In this document: in pieces, positions 1 to 8,283 of the stretch
Numbering within the stretch: position 1 is the stretch's first letter
How the letters are laid out: each line of letters begins with the position of its first letter
The notes under the pieces: generated by a model
What the model saw: the letters and a program-made list of their open reading frames with translations, nothing else
What the model was told of the DNA's origin: nothing
Databases searched by the model: none
Made by a program: the position numbers and the translations under genes
NCBI GenBank assembly: GCA_964035575.1
Contig: OZ037903.1
Coordinates: 1 to 20,000 of the forward strand
DNA: 20,000 nt
Origin: Rhynchopus sp. YZ270_cl-10
Taxonomy: Eukaryota > Euglenozoa > Diplonemea > Diplonemida > Diplonemidae
Reading direction: 5' to 3'

Positions 1-118
1 GAAAGGAAAAAGGAAGAATGGAGTAAACAATAAAGACAATAAAATGAACAGGAAAATGGAAAAGGAAAAAGGAAATGAAAAAATGATGACCAAAAAAGGT
101 CGGTGTTTCAAGTTTTAG

Positions 119-126
119 TATAAAAG
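119..126 (+). promoter_or_regulatory. TATA-like box upstream of element A
   Basis: The sequence TATAAAAG matches a TATA-box consensus and lies 567 bases before the first ATG of element A. It could serve an internal promoter of the element or a flanking promoter. In AT-rich DNA such a match is common, so this is only a candidate. Confidence 0.25.
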
Positions 127-145
127 GTGGGCGGTAAAGTAAAGT

Positions 146-157
146 AAGTGGCCACTT
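146..157. repeat. 12-bp palindrome AAGTGGCCACTT
   Basis: A perfect 12-bp palindrome. The 10-mer GCCACTTCCT at 151-160 and the core GTGGCCAC also occur in the two stem-loop repeats at the 3' end of the element A ORF (7931-7984 and 8120-8173). The sharing between the leader and the 3' end may be functional or chance. Confidence 0.6.
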
Positions 158-685
158 CCTCCTAAACAAAACAAGAAACTGCATCGTGTGTTTGTTTTTT
201 ATTCTTTTTAATCAATTTGAATACACAGGCGTCACACTTATGGGGCAAAAAAAGGAAAAAAAGAAGACCTAATCCTCCTTACTTAAAAGAAGGGAAGGGA
301 GAATAAAAAACACACGTGCCCATTGTTTCGTTGTCTGCAGGATGTCTTGTTTTAGTGCCTCACCTGGAAAAAGAAAAATGGATTCCACTCAGTAAAAATA
401 GCACACCTGTTGAACACACGTCAGGCCAGGAACAGAAGAAAAGCAAACGCTTCCACGAATGGAAGCAAAAGAAAAGTGTGGTGAAAAAACCCTTTTGGCC
501 AAGGTGGTCTTGACTCTCTGTCTACATACTTTGGGGATGCATGAAAAAATGAAACTAGATGATAGATAACAAGGAGTGTGCGAGAGTGGCCCTTCTCCAA
601 GCTAAACAAAAAGCAAACACCCTCCACCCATCTGATCCCGCCCACAAACACAAACAATCACGACAGAAAACAAAACAGGCAGAGG

Positions 686-3600
686 ATGACCAGGGTAGGT
701 TTTACTTGGACAGCGAACCTCTGCCTTGATTCCTCTCACGCTCAGCAGGCGAGTTGCCTCAACTCTCCAGACCTGTGCTGCAACACAGGCCTGCACCTTT
801 TAACGCTAGAACGTGCGATGAGGAGTGTCCTCAAGTCCGGCGATGCGCTCACTCGTTGGATTGATGGGGTCAGAGGATCTGCAAAGTTGGACCACCTTGC
901 CCTGCGTCTCTTCGCGGTGAGGCGCAACCTCAACATCGTCATCGTTCAGGCTGGAGCGACCCCGATCGTCCTGATCGCGCCAGGTGAGGGGAACATAAAG
1001 AACGAGGAAAAGCGCGCCAAGGAGTTGATGGGTCGCACGACGGTAGCCGTGGCGCTGTGCAATGGCCATTACGAGGCTATCCGTCCGGTAGATGAGAGGG
1101 ACTTTCGGGACATATCGTCGGCCTTGCTGAAGAAAGCGGTCAGAGCGAAGCTGAACCCCTTGGCCCTGGACCAGTGCCCGTTGTCTACATCGGACCCCTC
1201 GGGTGAGGATCTGGAATCCTGTCTTGGTAAACCGGAGGAGGACTTCTGCTTTTGCCCAGTGGAGGGTTGCAAGGGTGGCATAGTTTCACAATCAGATGTG
1301 AAGTCGTTCACACGGTCCGGCCTCCTAAATCATTTGAAGCTCCATACGAGAGCGGCTGAGTACATTCCAGATCACATCTTGTCCTACTTCGGTTTTAGGA
1401 GATGCGTCGGAGACGAGTGCACGGCCCTCCTACAACGTTCACAGAGCGCGTGCCAGGCGTGTTCGGCTATAATGAAAGAGGTACCAGCCCCATCCATAGA
1501 CAACCGCCTCCGCGGCGCCCGCCCCGCTGGCATGCCCTCTTTGCAGGAGATTGGGACCACACGGTTCAAGCTGAAAGGAACCTGCCCACCTGACCTGGCC
1601 CACCGCTACACCCTCATCTTCCAGAGGGTACTGCAGGAGATCCTGGTGCATCAGGACCCTTGTGCCTGGACGAAGTTTGCCCTGTTCTTCACTGTCTTAC
1701 ACAGGGACCGTGCGCACGGACGCAGGACGAAGGTAACAGATCGACGTTGTTTCAACTCCTGGAAAAAGGACCTGGATAGGTGGGACGCTGGGAGCTGGGG
1801 GGAGCTTTGGTCCAACGCTTTGGATGAGGTACAGGACCAGCCTGTGTGGACACCAGGGGACACTTTGGAGGCGCGCCAGAAACGCTCCCGTTTGAAGGCA
1901 GCAACGGGACTTCCGGGCCAGGCCCTGACAGCCCTCACCAGTGACGGACTCGCACCACATGGACCCGCAACTCTGGAGAAGCTGAAGGGCAAACACCCCA
2001 CGGAGATCCGATCGGTTATGCATGAGAATGTGAGGAACCCCTCTGGGCCCGCCGATTTCACCACCAAGGAGGTTATGGAAGCAATCAGCAGCATGCCGCG
2101 AGCCACTGCAGGTGGTCCGTCAAACCTGACAGGATCACTCCTCCGTGTCCTGTGCAACCAGAAGCATACCCCTGGCACGCTCGCTGCTCTAACGAAGGTG
2201 TTGTCCTCATTGGCACAAGGCAAAGCTCACCGAGAGGTCGCGCCTTTCTTTGCCGGAGCCAAGCTGGTAGCCCTCAGGAAGGTCTCAAAAGACAAGCCTG
2301 AGGATGTGCGTCCGATCGCAGTGGGAGACGTGACTCGCCGGTTGATTGGCAAGATTCTGGCAAACAGGCTACGGAAACGGGCGGCTGAAATTTTCCGCAA
2401 GGGGAACCAGGTGGGGGTTTCAACGCCGCGGGGCTCGGAGGCTGCCACTGCAGTGGTGGCACAGTATGCACGGAAGTACCTGGGGATGGACAAGGTGATC
2501 CTGAAGGTGGACTATCACAATGCTTTCAACACTGTAGATAGGGCCACCTTCATCAGTGCAGTTGAACGGCACATCCCTGAGATCTCCACGTGGGTGAGGT
2601 GGTGCTACGCCGGCCACACCTCCCTATTTTATGGTGAGGCTACACTTGAGTCCCAATGTGGGGTCCAACAAGGTGACCCACTAGGCCCTATCCTCTTCTC
2701 TTTGGCGATTGCTGAGATGACAGAAAGGTTGAGCGCGAACAGGGGCCTCGACGGGTCTATTTGGTACCTGGACGATGGTTGCATTCGGGGGGATCCTGAG
2801 GCAGTCCTGGCCGCTTACGATGCCCTAGTGGATTCGAGCAGCCGCCTTGGTCTAAAAGTCAACCGTTCAAAATGCGAACTTGTGACGTTGGCGGGCGACT
2901 CTGCGGAAGATCTGCGTAATAGGGGGTTCACCATCCGGGATGCGTCTGACGGGCACAACGACGGCTTCTCCCTCCACAACCAGAACTTCGACTTCCTGGG
3001 CATCCCCATCGGCACAGCAGAGCACTGCAGGAAGTACATGCAGAGCAAGCTAGATAAGTCGAAGTTGAACTTGAACGCCCTCAGAAACCTCAAAGACTCA
3101 CAGCATGCGTACTACATCTTGCGCTTTTGTGAGGGATTTTGCAAAATGGTATTCTACATGCGTGGAATATCATGTGTGGACCTAGGGGAGGGCTACCTCC
3201 GGGATTTTGATGCGGAGGTGGACAGGTGTTTGGCGACGATCCTGCATGATGAGCACGGGGCCTTGCCAGCACAGGCCCGCCTGCAGGCTGCCCTCCCCAT
3301 CGCCATAGGGGGTTTAGGCATTCGTCGCACAGTCGACCATTGGCCCGCTGCAGCCCTGGCATCGCAAGCTGGGTCTTTCAAGCTTGCCCAGCAGCTGGAC
3401 CCGAAGTTCGAATGGGACAAGGCAAGGTGGAAGAATGCAGCCGAGGCGTACAACACCAGAGTACCTGCGTCGCAGCACATCGATGGGGATAGGATGCCTT
3501 CCAAGGCTGTGGTGCAACAGCAGCTGTCATCAGCCATCGTGGACGAACAAGCAGCAGAGCTGAAGCGAGTGGCCACCAGCGACCGGGATCGAGCACGCCT

Positions 3601-6600
3601 GCTTTCTCTGCAACTCCCTATGTCTGGCACCTGGCTGACCGCCACGCCCTCGCCCCCCAATTCCATAGCATACTTCGCGGGGGCAGCCCGATTTCGTCTG
3701 GGTGTGGCAGTGCACAAGCCTAAGAGTGAGTGCAACGGATGTAGCAGAGATGGGGTGTGCATGGATGCTTTCGGGGACCACACTTTCTCTTGCGGCTACA
3801 TGGGTCACAGAACCGAACGGCATGACGCCCTGAAGCACTCCTTTTTCTTGGCAGCGGATGCGGCGGGGCTCAACCCCTCTTTGGAGAAAGACTTGGGTTT
3901 TGAGTCTGGGAAGAGGCCGGCAGACGTGTTCCTCCCATCTGGCATCATGGAGACCCGGCGAAGAGCTTTGGATTTCACAGTAGTAGCTCCGACCCTCCCC
4001 ACTTACGTGCATCGAGCGGCACAACATAGCGAGTACGCAGCCAAAGTGGCCGGGGAGGAGAAGCGGAAGAAACACCTGGAGGATTGCAGAGGTGCGGACG
4101 TGCTCTTCTCCCCCATGGTGTTTGAGGCCTTCGGTGGGGCATCGGAAGAGTGCAACCGGGTCATCAGCCAGGTGGCCGGGCTTGCGTGCACAAAGGACCC
4201 TGGCGGCGATGCACCGACTGAGGCGAGGCTACGGGAGCATATGTCGTGCGCATACCAAGCAGCCGTGGGTAAGTCCTTTGTTGCCCGAGGCGTGCTTTGC
4301 ACAGACATCAATGAACACTTGCCCCACAGCGCCGACTCAGTTCAGCGTCCCGCGGAAGAAGATCTCAGGCAGATGGATTCCACATACCTCAGCAACCCTG
4401 TCAGCAACTTACCGGAGCGTGAACCGTCTGTGGAGGTCGAGGAAGCCGAAATAGCGCGTGAACCGCGCGACTACTTCTCAATGCCAGAGAAGAAGGTGGG
4501 TGGAACGGTCTTCCGACACAATCCTTTCCGAGCGGGGCGTCAGGCCGGGGGGGAGACACCTGCTGCGTATTGGAACATCCTCCGCATGATGGCAGATGGC
4601 GCATGCCCTGACGCAGAGACGCAGGCTGCACGACTGGGGCTCACACACCCCCAGCGTTACAAAATCCTGAGAGGTGACAGCGGGTTCGATGCACTGCTGA
4701 CCGCATGCTCGGTGGATCTCAAGAAGGATCTTTTGATTGAAGACATCAACGGAGAGACGAGTCATAAGGAACTCCGGAGACGTGCTGTGGAGATTGTAAA
4801 AAATGACCGACCGGACCTCGCGGATTGCATCTCCATTCCTGTGAAGAACTGGCTGGAGTACATGGGCACAAAGAGCAGCGACCGATCGGACGCCCGCACT
4901 TGGATGGATATGGTGGCACTTGCTGGCGCGGGAGAGGCTTTAGAGTGCACCATTGTGATCATCTGTGATCGCATGCGTCCCCAAATTCTGGTGCCGACCA
5001 AAAGGGCCCGGGAGGCGCTCTTCGTTTTCGCAGGTCCGGTTGATGACGATTCACAGGACTGGTTCCTCAGCCCCCTCTCCTTCACAGACTCGCACCTCAA
5101 GGGAGAAATCCTCGGCATGGAACCGATACCTGCGCCGAAGTCGAAGCGTTTCTGCAAGTCTGTGGCGATGATGAAGCGTATCCCCGCAGCACAGTCTGCA
5201 CCGGTGGGGACGGTGTACCAGTGTAGGCGTTGCGTTCGCCCCATCGACGGTTGCGAGGCGCACTTCAAATGTGCTGAGGGGTGCGAGAGGTTGGTGTGCG
5301 ATTTGTGCTCAAGGGACTCCCCCTTTTGTCCGGCGTCTCAGAACGGCTTAGCTGACATCCTCAGTGGTAACGTGCGCTCATCGGCTCCGTCCCCTACTCC
5401 GCACACTTCCCACGACACGCACATGAAGGGCGCTGAGAGAGCCAGGTCACCCACATTCCCGCAGGCGACACCGAGGGAGGACGATCAGGAGGCCTCATCT
5501 TTTCTACACAACTTAGAGAAGCTGGTCCTCTCCCCGACCCACTCTCTGACAGATATGAATGTCTTCAAGTCTTGGGCGGTGGACAGGCAGGCAGAATTTC
5601 TTGGCTCGCGTACGAGGAACAGCTTCACTGTGGGTGACTGCCTGTTTGACGCCTTGGCCGCGAACTTCGCTCCGAATACACCCTACCATTCGTCATCGCT
5701 CCTCCGGAAACTGGCAGTTGCCCAAGTTCTTCGTGACGCTAAGCTGGCTGCGCGCACTGGAGACCGTCGATCGTGGATGGAACGGAAATTGCGAGAAGGA
5801 TGCAGAGACGACACCACGTGGGCGGATGAAACGATGATCATGGGCTTATGTGAGGTACTCGAGATGACCATAATCCTTGTCTCCCCGGGCGCCGTGCCCA
5901 AAATCTATGTCCCTCGCCTATGTGCCCCCCACGGAGCCCTGGGACTGGTTTTTACTGGAGTAATCGCCGGGCACTTTGAGACCCTCTCGCTGAACGTCGA
6001 TGCAGTCAAGATCCTCTGCGCAGCGAAGCCTCTACGTGCCGACACATGCCTTTGGGAGCCTACGACAGGCCCGTTCATTTGCAGGGGATGCGATGGGCAC
6101 AGCGAAGGAGCGGAAGCAGAGTCACATTTCTGTACGACTTGCTGCACGAGCTGTTGCGTGGCGTGCCGAGTCAGCCAGGACCAAGTGACTTGTGCTGGGC
6201 CCCCGGTCCCTATGGATGACCAGCCAGACGGGCCCAGAGGGACCAGGCGTGGGAATGAGGACCCGATTGACAACGGTGCTCCCCATGTTCGTGACCTTAT
6301 GCGGTTCCATGAAACTGAGAGGGGTCTCCTGCGGCTTTGGTGGTGTGTACGAGCGGGGGTTCATGAGGGTGCCCTGAAAGACCAATGGGAAAGGGAAGAG
6401 GAACTGGAGGTAGCTGAGATGGTGAAGCGCCATGAGGCTGAGATGCGCCAAGCCGGGGTCAAGGAGGAGGAGATGGATGTGGATCAGACTCAGACAGGAG
6501 CGACACCGGTCCGTCACCCTGCACACCCTGATGAGACTCCTCCTATGCCGCCCTCTTCTCAAGGAGATTGGGAGCAGGCTGGCGCTACGATGCAAGACCT

Positions 6601-8224
6601 GCACCAGACTGACGCTTCTCCCCAGCCGGTGACGCCACCCCGCTTTGTCGAGGAACCTGAGGATAGGGAATCGGGCTTCGAGGGTGGGGTTGAGGGTGAA
6701 GTCCCACCAGAGGAGGGGAAAGAGTTACGCCGGCGGTCGGCAGAGCGGAGGAGGTTGTCGGAGGAACGCCAGAGGCAGGAACGGGAGGCTGCGGAGGTCC
6801 TCTTGCGCCGGGCCAGATCCGAGAGTGCATCTCGCTTCGTTTCTGCTAAGGTCAAATCGTCGGAGCAGCGACGTGAGACGATGCAGGAGAAGGCGATGGG
6901 TGTCCGCAGCCCCGCTGGAGCGCAGCCTGGATCGGCGAAGACGAGTGAGCTGACGAAGGCAGGTGCCTTGAACCGAAGGCAAGCCCAGAGCCTCACTGCA
7001 TCGCAGAGGAGAGAGGAGAGCCGTCTGAGGTTCCGGTTAGGGTTTGCCTCGTGCGAGGAACAGGAGGCTGAGGGGCGCCGCAACATCGGCAACGAAGAGT
7101 CCATGCAGGGACGGGAGACCATCCTCCTGCACGCCACGTCTGAGCGGTGTCTTTTGCTGCTGAGGGACGCTGAACGCTCGCATGGCGATTTGAGGGATGA
7201 GGAGGACATGGCTTTCTCCAAGCTGTGCACTGCGTCCTGTCTCCTCCCTCAGGCCTTCCTGCCGCGTGCTGCTCCGTCCACTGGGGAGGACAAGAAGCCT
7301 GGAACCGCGAAACCAGGTACCGCAAAGCAGGGTATCGAGCTCGGGGACACACAGACTCGTAGGAAGGGGGTCTCCCAGGCCAGGGTGACGACAGAACGGG
7401 ACAACAGGGTGCGTAAGGCCAGGCAGTCCACCCCCGCGGTCGAGAACCCGAAGGCGGACGCTGAGACCCCGACGGACTCTTTTCGCCTGGACGATGTGGA
7501 GGGCGAAGCGCGGCAGAAGGTGGAGGAGATCGCACGGAAGCTGCAGTGGGGGTACACGGTGTCGAAAGGGGGTTTCTACCCCTGCCTGTCAATGGGGCAG
7601 CCGGTGATGCGGAACGTCCAGCAGTGGGTGGAGGCCTTCCACCACAGGCAAGGGGCGGTGGATACGCGACTCGGCACAGAGGGGTGCTTCTGGGCGTTTC
7701 GGGAATGGCTCCACACCTGGAAGGCGCTGAATTGGGAGGCTCCCGAGGCGGCAAAGAAGAAGATCCGGTCCACACTGGACTGCCTCAACAGGGCAATGAG
7801 CGACTCGAGCTTTCGGGATAGGGCGAATGATTGGGACCCTACGGTGACGGTGTCGCTAGCTTTGGATCCAGGGTCCCGAGGGCGAGACCCAGATGGGGTC
7901 GATGCCACCACGGCACCCGCTACAACATCGCAGACAGGAAGTGGCCACACAGCACCCTCCGCCCACCCGTCTGCCACTTCCTGTTCTGCTGAGCCCACAT
8001 CCCCTTTCGGACGACGCTACACTGCCGCAGAGGTGATGATGGAGAGCGATGAAGAGTCCCCCATCGCCGCCGCACAGTCCACCTCCGACTCCTCCACCGC
8101 ATCAGCAGCAATGAACGCCCAGACAGGAAGTGGCCACACCGCACCCTCCGCCCACCCGTCTGCCACTTCCTGTGCTGCGGCTTGCTCCATCGATGTCGAC
8201 GCGGTTGATGAGGACTTTCAATAA
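686..8224 (+). CDS. Element A polyprotein: OTU, zinc fingers, reverse transcriptase, restriction-like endonuclease, two further OTU-Zn modules
   Basis: A 2512-residue protein that copies and inserts element A. I chose ATG 686 (A at -3). The frame is open back to a stop at 563-565, but the only earlier candidate start (578) is GTG. Domains, counted from M686: OTU-like peptidase about 20-135 (Cys31, His128 in GHYEAI); C2H2 finger C190, C195, H216, H220; zinc ribbon C240, C245, C256, C259; conserved pre-RT region from about 290 (SDGLAP, then KHP); RT with block A Asp609 (LKVDYHNAFN), QQGDPLGP, and YLDD 694-697; CCHC C1016, C1019, H1032, C1036; RHD 1045-1047; nuclease Asp1080 and Asp1096; OTU-like 1323-1464 with Ser1332 in place of Cys; Cys-rich 1513-1548; OTU 1646-1769 (GDCLFDAL with Cys1652, GHFETL with His1763); Cys-rich 1797-1835; charged coiled coil about 1890-2190; conserved C-terminal domain about 2265-2370; Ser/Thr/Pro tail. 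RT and nuclease assignments are firm. The OTU role (self-processing or deubiquitination) is inferred. Confidence 0.9.
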   Translation: MTRVGFTWTANLCLDSSHAQQASCLNSPDLCCNTGLHLLTLERAMRSVLKSGDALTRWIDGVRGSAKLDHLALRLFAVRRNLNIVIVQAGATPIVLIAPGEGNIKNEEKRAKELMGRTTVAVALCNGHYEAIRPVDERDFRDISSALLKKAVRAKLNPLALDQCPLSTSDPSGEDLESCLGKPEEDFCFCPVEGCKGGIVSQSDVKSFTRSGLLNHLKLHTRAAEYIPDHILSYFGFRRCVGDECTALLQRSQSACQACSAIMKEVPAPSIDNRLRGARPAGMPSLQEIGTTRFKLKGTCPPDLAHRYTLIFQRVLQEILVHQDPCAWTKFALFFTVLHRDRAHGRRTKVTDRRCFNSWKKDLDRWDAGSWGELWSNALDEVQDQPVWTPGDTLEARQKRSRLKAATGLPGQALTALTSDGLAPHGPATLEKLKGKHPTEIRSVMHENVRNPSGPADFTTKEVMEAISSMPRATAGGPSNLTGSLLRVLCNQKHTPGTLAALTKVLSSLAQGKAHREVAPFFAGAKLVALRKVSKDKPEDVRPIAVGDVTRRLIGKILANRLRKRAAEIFRKGNQVGVSTPRGSEAATAVVAQYARKYLGMDKVILKVDYHNAFNTVDRATFISAVERHIPEISTWVRWCYAGHTSLFYGEATLESQCGVQQGDPLGPILFSLAIAEMTERLSANRGLDGSIWYLDDGCIRGDPEAVLAAYDALVDSSSRLGLKVNRSKCELVTLAGDSAEDLRNRGFTIRDASDGHNDGFSLHNQNFDFLGIPIGTAEHCRKYMQSKLDKSKLNLNALRNLKDSQHAYYILRFCEGFCKMVFYMRGISCVDLGEGYLRDFDAEVDRCLATILHDEHGALPAQARLQAALPIAIGGLGIRRTVDHWPAAALASQAGSFKLAQQLDPKFEWDKARWKNAAEAYNTRVPASQHIDGDRMPSKAVVQQQLSSAIVDEQAAELKRVATSDRDRARLLSLQLPMSGTWLTATPSPPNSIAYFAGAARFRLGVAVHKPKSECNGCSRDGVCMDAFGDHTFSCGYMGHRTERHDALKHSFFLAADAAGLNPSLEKDLGFESGKRPADVFLPSGIMETRRRALDFTVVAPTLPTYVHRAAQHSEYAAKVAGEEKRKKHLEDCRGADVLFSPMVFEAFGGASEECNRVISQVAGLACTKDPGGDAPTEARLREHMSCAYQAAVGKSFVARGVLCTDINEHLPHSADSVQRPAEEDLRQMDSTYLSNPVSNLPEREPSVEVEEAEIAREPRDYFSMPEKKVGGTVFRHNPFRAGRQAGGETPAAYWNILRMMADGACPDAETQAARLGLTHPQRYKILRGDSGFDALLTACSVDLKKDLLIEDINGETSHKELRRRAVEIVKNDRPDLADCISIPVKNWLEYMGTKSSDRSDARTWMDMVALAGAGEALECTIVIICDRMRPQILVPTKRAREALFVFAGPVDDDSQDWFLSPLSFTDSHLKGEILGMEPIPAPKSKRFCKSVAMMKRIPAAQSAPVGTVYQCRRCVRPIDGCEAHFKCAEGCERLVCDLCSRDSPFCPASQNGLADILSGNVRSSAPSPTPHTSHDTHMKGAERARSPTFPQATPREDDQEASSFLHNLEKLVLSPTHSLTDMNVFKSWAVDRQAEFLGSRTRNSFTVGDCLFDALAANFAPNTPYHSSSLLRKLAVAQVLRDAKLAARTGDRRSWMERKLREGCRDDTTWADETMIMGLCEVLEMTIILVSPGAVPKIYVPRLCAPHGALGLVFTGVIAGHFETLSLNVDAVKILCAAKPLRADTCLWEPTTGPFICRGCDGHSEGAEAESHFCTTCCTSCCVACRVSQDQVTCAGPPVPMDDQPDGPRGTRRGNEDPIDNGAPHVRDLMRFHETERGLLRLWWCVRAGVHEGALKDQWEREEELEVAEMVKRHEAEMRQAGVKEEEMDVDQTQTGATPVRHPAHPDETPPMPPSSQGDWEQAGATMQDLHQTDASPQPVTPPRFVEEPEDRESGFEGGVEGEVPPEEGKELRRRSAERRRLSEERQRQEREAAEVLLRRARSESASRFVSAKVKSSEQRRETMQEKAMGVRSPAGAQPGSAKTSELTKAGALNRRQAQSLTASQRREESRLRFRLGFASCEEQEAEGRRNIGNEESMQGRETILLHATSERCLLLLRDAERSHGDLRDEEDMAFSKLCTASCLLPQAFLPRAAPSTGEDKKPGTAKPGTAKQGIELGDTQTRRKGVSQARVTTERDNRVRKARQSTPAVENPKADAETPTDSFRLDDVEGEARQKVEEIARKLQWGYTVSKGGFYPCLSMGQPVMRNVQQWVEAFHHRQGAVDTRLGTEGCFWAFREWLHTWKALNWEAPEAAKKKIRSTLDCLNRAMSDSSFRDRANDWDPTVTVSLALDPGSRGRDPDGVDATTAPATTSQTGSGHTAPSAHPSATSCSAEPTSPFGRRYTAAEVMMESDEESPIAAAQSTSDSSTASAAMNAQTGSGHTAPSAHPSATSCAAACSIDVDAVDEDFQ
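7931..7984 (+). repeat. 54-nt direct repeat, copy 1, with 12-bp stem-loop
   Basis: Copy 1 of a 54-nt repeat in the last 300 bases of the element A ORF. It differs from copy 2 (8120-8173) at one base (A at 7951, C at 8140), a synonymous Thr change. Within it, ACAGGAAGTGGC (7934-7945) is the exact reverse complement of GCCACTTCCTGT (7973-7984), giving a 12-bp stem with a 27-nt loop. A one-base bulge would allow a few more pairs beyond the stem. In RNA this could be a structure recognised by the element's own RT. Both copies encode the same 18 residues, beginning QTGSGHTAPSA. Confidence 0.9.
8120..8173 (+). repeat. 54-nt direct repeat, copy 2, with 12-bp stem-loop
   Basis: Copy 2 of the repeat at 7931-7984, identical at 53 of 54 positions. 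The stem arms are 8123-8134 and 8162-8173, with a 27-nt loop. It ends 48 bases before the TAA stop. The spacing between copies is 189 bases (63 codons), so the duplication keeps the reading frame. Confidence 0.9.
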
Positions 8225-8225
8225 A
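8220..8225 (+). terminator. AATAAA polyadenylation-type hexamer overlapping the stop codon
   Basis: AATAAA spans the TAA stop (8222-8224) of element A. In a eukaryote it could act as a polyadenylation signal giving a very short 3' untranslated region. The single hexamer is weak evidence by itself, but the CAAAG tract follows about 40 bases later. Confidence 0.3.
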
Positions 8226-8253
8226 CAAGAGATACAAAGAAAACAACACAAAA

Positions 8254-8283
8254 CTAAGCAAACCAAAGCAAAGCAAAGCAAAG
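8254..8283 (+). repeat. (CAAAG)n tract, possible 3' tail of element A
   Basis: Four perfect CAAAG pentamers (8264-8283) are preceded by two imperfect units (CTAAG, CAAAC; 8254-8263). Non-LTR retrotransposons often end in short A-rich tandem repeats, so this is a candidate 3' terminus. No repeated flank was found to confirm it. Confidence 0.45.

Larger units (their letters stand above)
1..685 (+). other. AT-rich 5' flank / leader of element A
   Basis: This stretch is purine- and A-rich at first (1-100), then mixed AT-rich up to the first ATG of the long ORF at 686. I see no convincing gene in it; the short frames here lack any recognisable motif. It holds a TATAAAAG sequence (119-126), a 12-bp palindrome (146-157), and a pyrimidine-rich tract ending in CTGCAG near 340 that resembles a splice acceptor. 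It is probably the 5' untranslated leader of element A plus flanking DNA. The 5' boundary of the element cannot be placed because no second copy or target-site duplication is visible. Confidence 0.5.
1..8283 (+). mobile_element. Element A: non-LTR retrotransposon with restriction-like endonuclease and OTU domains
   Basis: This is a LINE-type element of the restriction-like-endonuclease group (R2/NeSL/CRE/Hero-type architecture). The support is N-terminal C2H2 and Cys-rich fingers, a non-LTR reverse transcriptase, and a C-terminal CCHC knuckle plus PD-type nuclease, all in one ORF (686-8224). The ORF has no stop or frameshift, so the copy looks young. A (CAAAG)n tract at 8264-8283, 40 bases after the stop, is a possible 3' tail. 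Both ends are uncertain: the stated start is simply the window start, and no target-site duplication was identified. Multiple OTU domains set it apart from textbook R2 elements; peptidase domains are known in some relatives (Ulp1-type in NeSL-like elements, and OTU-type reported in algal Dualen/RandI elements, from memory). Confidence 0.85.

Noticed and set aside
578-685. Extension of the element A ORF to a start at 578
   Set aside because: Position 578 is GTG, not ATG; the first ATG in the frame is 686, with a reasonable context, and the extra 36 residues carry no motif.
1651-2223. 190-residue minus-strand frame opposite element A
   Set aside because: It is antisense to the conserved pre-RT/RT coding sequence and has no recognisable domain; the same holds for the other antisense frames over elements A and B.
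686-8224. LTR retrotransposon or retrovirus-like origin
   Set aside because: There is no integrase, aspartic protease, gag-type region or terminal repeats; the RT order and the C-terminal CCHC plus restriction-like nuclease are those of non-LTR elements.
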